Position numbers and translations under genes: made by a program
Part shown: positions 19,891-22,368 of the stretch, one piece after another
Numbering within the stretch: the stretch's first letter is position 1
How the letters are laid out: each line of letters opens with the position of its first letter
Assembly: GCA_036897485.1 (NCBI GenBank)
Contig: JAYMTF010001589.1
Span: forward strand, 1-22,368
Source of the DNA: Pelargonium nanum
Taxonomy: Eukaryota; Streptophyta; Magnoliopsida; Geraniales; Geraniaceae
DNA length: 22,368 nt
Direction of reading: 5' to 3'
Notes under the pieces: model-generated
What the model was told of the DNA's origin: nothing
Databases searched by the model: none
Seen by the model: only the letters and a program-made list of their open reading frames with translations

Positions 19891-20249
19891 AACCTTCTAG
19901 GAAAAATACTTTGGCATTGGCCTTCTACTATAGCTACAATACATAGGACAACCATAGCTTAAATATTTTAGAAATTGGATGGTAAAACTACATCCTCTTC
20001 TTTTTTAAATAGGATAAAACAATAATTTAAAGAAAAAAATATGTTTTATAATATATGTGATTTTGAATAGTGTACTTTCTAAAGGGTTCATTGTTGAATT
20101 ATTGAAATAACTCTGATATTGCATAAATAAGAAAAATAACCTACATATAATAATGCAAGTAAAATTCTATTAACAATATTATTTTTTTAGTATTATTTTA
20201 CTTGATATTTGAACATGTTTTTTTTTAAAGTATCATATCATGTTTTGAT

Positions 20250-20274
20250 CATGGCCAATCATGATTTGGCCATG
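20250..20274. repeat. 25-base palindrome, 9-base perfect arms
   Basis: CATGGCCAA (20250-20258) and TTGGCCATG (20266-20274) are perfect inverted repeats flanking a 7-base centre, TCATGAT, that is itself nearly palindromic. It lies about 800 bases upstream of the SPL TATA box and is noticeably GC-richer than its surroundings. A dimeric protein-binding site is possible; no known motif was recognised. Confidence 0.8.
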
Positions 20275-22368
20275 CAGCCGTTCACTAGTGAAAGAAAAAT
20301 ATTTATACATAATAGAGACTGTAAAGTGTGGTCAAACTATTAAATGTTGCACTCCATAGCTTATATCATGTAGTTCAAAAGGATAATAGGTAAAATTTGA
20401 GTCGACCTAGCTAATTGAAATATTATTTATTGGTACGATAAGAATGTCAACCTTAATTTATCTCAAACCTAACTTTCACTCATGTGTTGACTAATTAGAA
20501 CAAAACAAAATATGTATCGATAATATATTATTTTTTTATCATATCAATAATATATTATTAATTTATTTTAATATCAATTTTCTTCCTTACATAAATTTGT
20601 ATATCTTATAAAAAAAAAAATTTGTCAAACATATTTTTTTATTGAACTCATTTTTCAAACAACTAGTTCCAAATCTTTATCTTAGAAAGTTACCAAACAT
20701 AAACATGTACAAAATATCTTAGAAAGTTAGGCCATTTTAATTTAATGTTAATTAAATTAGTTGAAAATTAAGTACATGTATACATACTATAAAATTAACA
20801 ATAAATCAAAATGTCAAATATGAATTTAAACTTTTAAGTATATGTATACATCGTACAATAAAATTTTAATAGCATATAAAATTGTACATAACTTGTGATT
20901 ATTGCAACTATCAAAATCCATGAAGTAGGTAAAGATACTACCTCACGTTCTTATTGAAATTGGACGCCATAGAGAACGATTTTTTCTTTGTTATAATTTT
21001 CAACTTCTACTTGCTACATTTTAGTTGTAATAGGTAAATAATATTTCATTTGTCTTAAAATTGTCATATTTTTATATAAAAAAATTGTTTTAAAATAAGC
21101 ATCATTTATTTTATTTTATGAAGGTATAAAGTTGTGCATAAATTGTCAATATTATTTTTGTAATAACTTAGTTGTATCCTTTAAGTTTGTTCTAACACGT
21201 GATCATGAACATACAAGAATAAATATATCACATCAACTAACTTCTTTTTCATTTTTCTTCAAATGAAAATATGTGCAATCATTTTAGAAAGAAAAAAAAA
21301 TTTATAGCGACTATTTAGCCTACACCTTTTTATGATATAAAATTTTAAACTATTTTTTATGCATTGTTCAATAACTTCTCATTCAATGTCTCCTTTCCAT
21401 TCTAATGTATAAGACTAATAAACTTTTCTCCTCCAATGTCTCCTTTCAATAACTTGTACAAGAGGAGCATTAGTGGAATTTTCAAATGAAATTCATTTGT
21501 GATGTAACAAAACTACAGTGAAATAGTAATAACAATCATGTTACTTTATATCTCAATCACAAATAAGATTGAGTTTTAACTATCAGCAACCATCCGCCAA
21601 TCCCACAACCCTTGTTCTAAACATTTTTATTTACAAACATGCTTTGAAACGTTTAAATAAATATAATAAAATAATATGAACAAAGATTAAAACATGTCAA
21701 TTGATAATTACAATGATGCACACTTATTTTTGCACAAAGTCTTTCTCCAAAAGTTGTTGTCTTTGCATACCCTTGAGGTTAGTTTTAGACAAAACCTATA
21801 TATTAACATGATCTATCATCAAATTAAATGATGGTAGTGTAATTTTGGACCAAACTCACTTTAAATGGATTGGAAAAGTAGAACATGTTCTTTGGTGTGG
21901 GAAAGAAGAGAGCTATATCCCCAGCCACAGGATATATAGGATTAGGAGGACTCATTTTCCATAGAACAAACCTTTTTTTACCTTATTGCCCATCTTGCCA
22001 TCCCATAGTGGACAACACAGATGCTACTTGGGGGCTACATAAATGGAAATTTTCATAATGGTCCACCATACCAATGCCTTATTGGCCACCCACCACCTCC
22101 TAAAATATTTCTAGTTAACAATAATGATATCAATAACAACAATGGGTACAAAAAAATTATTCTCATATTTTTTCAAATATAACAATCCACCCATTAAAAC
22201 CCTAAAGTTTGATATAATAAATTAATAAGCAAGTTATGTTCTCATTTTTTTTCGGTTTATACCATGGGGTTTTTGAGCGGGCCCACACACTCACGATTAG
22301 CACCTTTAAGCCATTTTACCACACTCAGACTAATCCTCATTCGAGGTTTGTTCACAGTTAAAGCCTTC

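Larger units (their letters stand above)
19461..22368. other. SPL upstream region and intergenic DNA to the window edge
   Basis: Very AT-rich, with no ORF of note. Seen here: a 17-base perfect direct repeat (19840-19856 and 19874-19890), a 25-base palindrome (20250-20274), a G-box CACGTG (21196-21201), and a partial 50-base-period repeat (21384-21397 and 21434-21447). The proximal part presumably carries SPL regulatory sequence. The last 120 bases look less AT-rich but show no gene. Confidence 0.55.

Noticed and set aside
1..22368. CRISPR array, operon, phage or other prokaryotic defence system
   Set aside because: The window is plant nuclear DNA with spliced genes; no regular spaced repeats or prokaryotic gene organisation were seen.

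Overview
This window is nuclear DNA of a flowering plant, most likely a core eudicot. The evidence is AT-rich intergenic DNA, GT-AG introns, a cytosolic-type prolyl-tRNA synthetase with plant-like sequence, an SBP-box (SPL) transcription factor carrying the plant miR156 target site, and plant-type TATA boxes and site II (TGGGCC) elements. The species cannot be named from sequence alone. All function calls come from reading translated exons against remembered families; no database search was run.

Three genes are supported. (1) On the minus strand at 8003-8329 lies a one-exon gene for a 108-residue basic protein with a Ser-Pro run and a DUF761-like C-terminus, with a TATA box just upstream. (2) On the plus strand at 11304-15887 lies a twelve-exon gene for cytosolic prolyl-tRNA synthetase (541 residues). 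It has a site II/TATA promoter, a probable leader intron, and a foldback MITE in intron 2. (3) On the minus strand at 16345-18054 lies a three-exon SPL13-like transcription factor (386 residues) with a complete SBP zinc-finger domain, a miR156 site in exon 3, and a long leader holding an intron and two small upstream ORFs. Genes 2 and 3 converge, with 457 bases between their stop codons.

The rest (about 1-7480, 8430-10970 and 19460-22368) is intergenic and has no gene I can support. It contains a well-delimited tRNA-derived SINE with a 17-base target-site duplication (3971-4203), a 161-base tandem duplication (7487-7805), relics of dispersed repeats, an AT microsatellite, a 31-base A tract, G-boxes, an orphan cluster of site II motifs, and a 25-base palindrome.

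The most notable observation is in the prolyl-tRNA synthetase. The normally near-invariant active-site string Trp-Gln-Glu-Gly-His reads Trp-Gln-Gly-Gly-Asp (residues 213-217), while every other proline-pocket residue I could place is intact and the reading frame is open throughout. This could be a specialised enzyme with altered response to proline analogues, a catalytically compromised copy, or an assembly error. No CRISPR, prophage, operon or other prokaryotic system is present.
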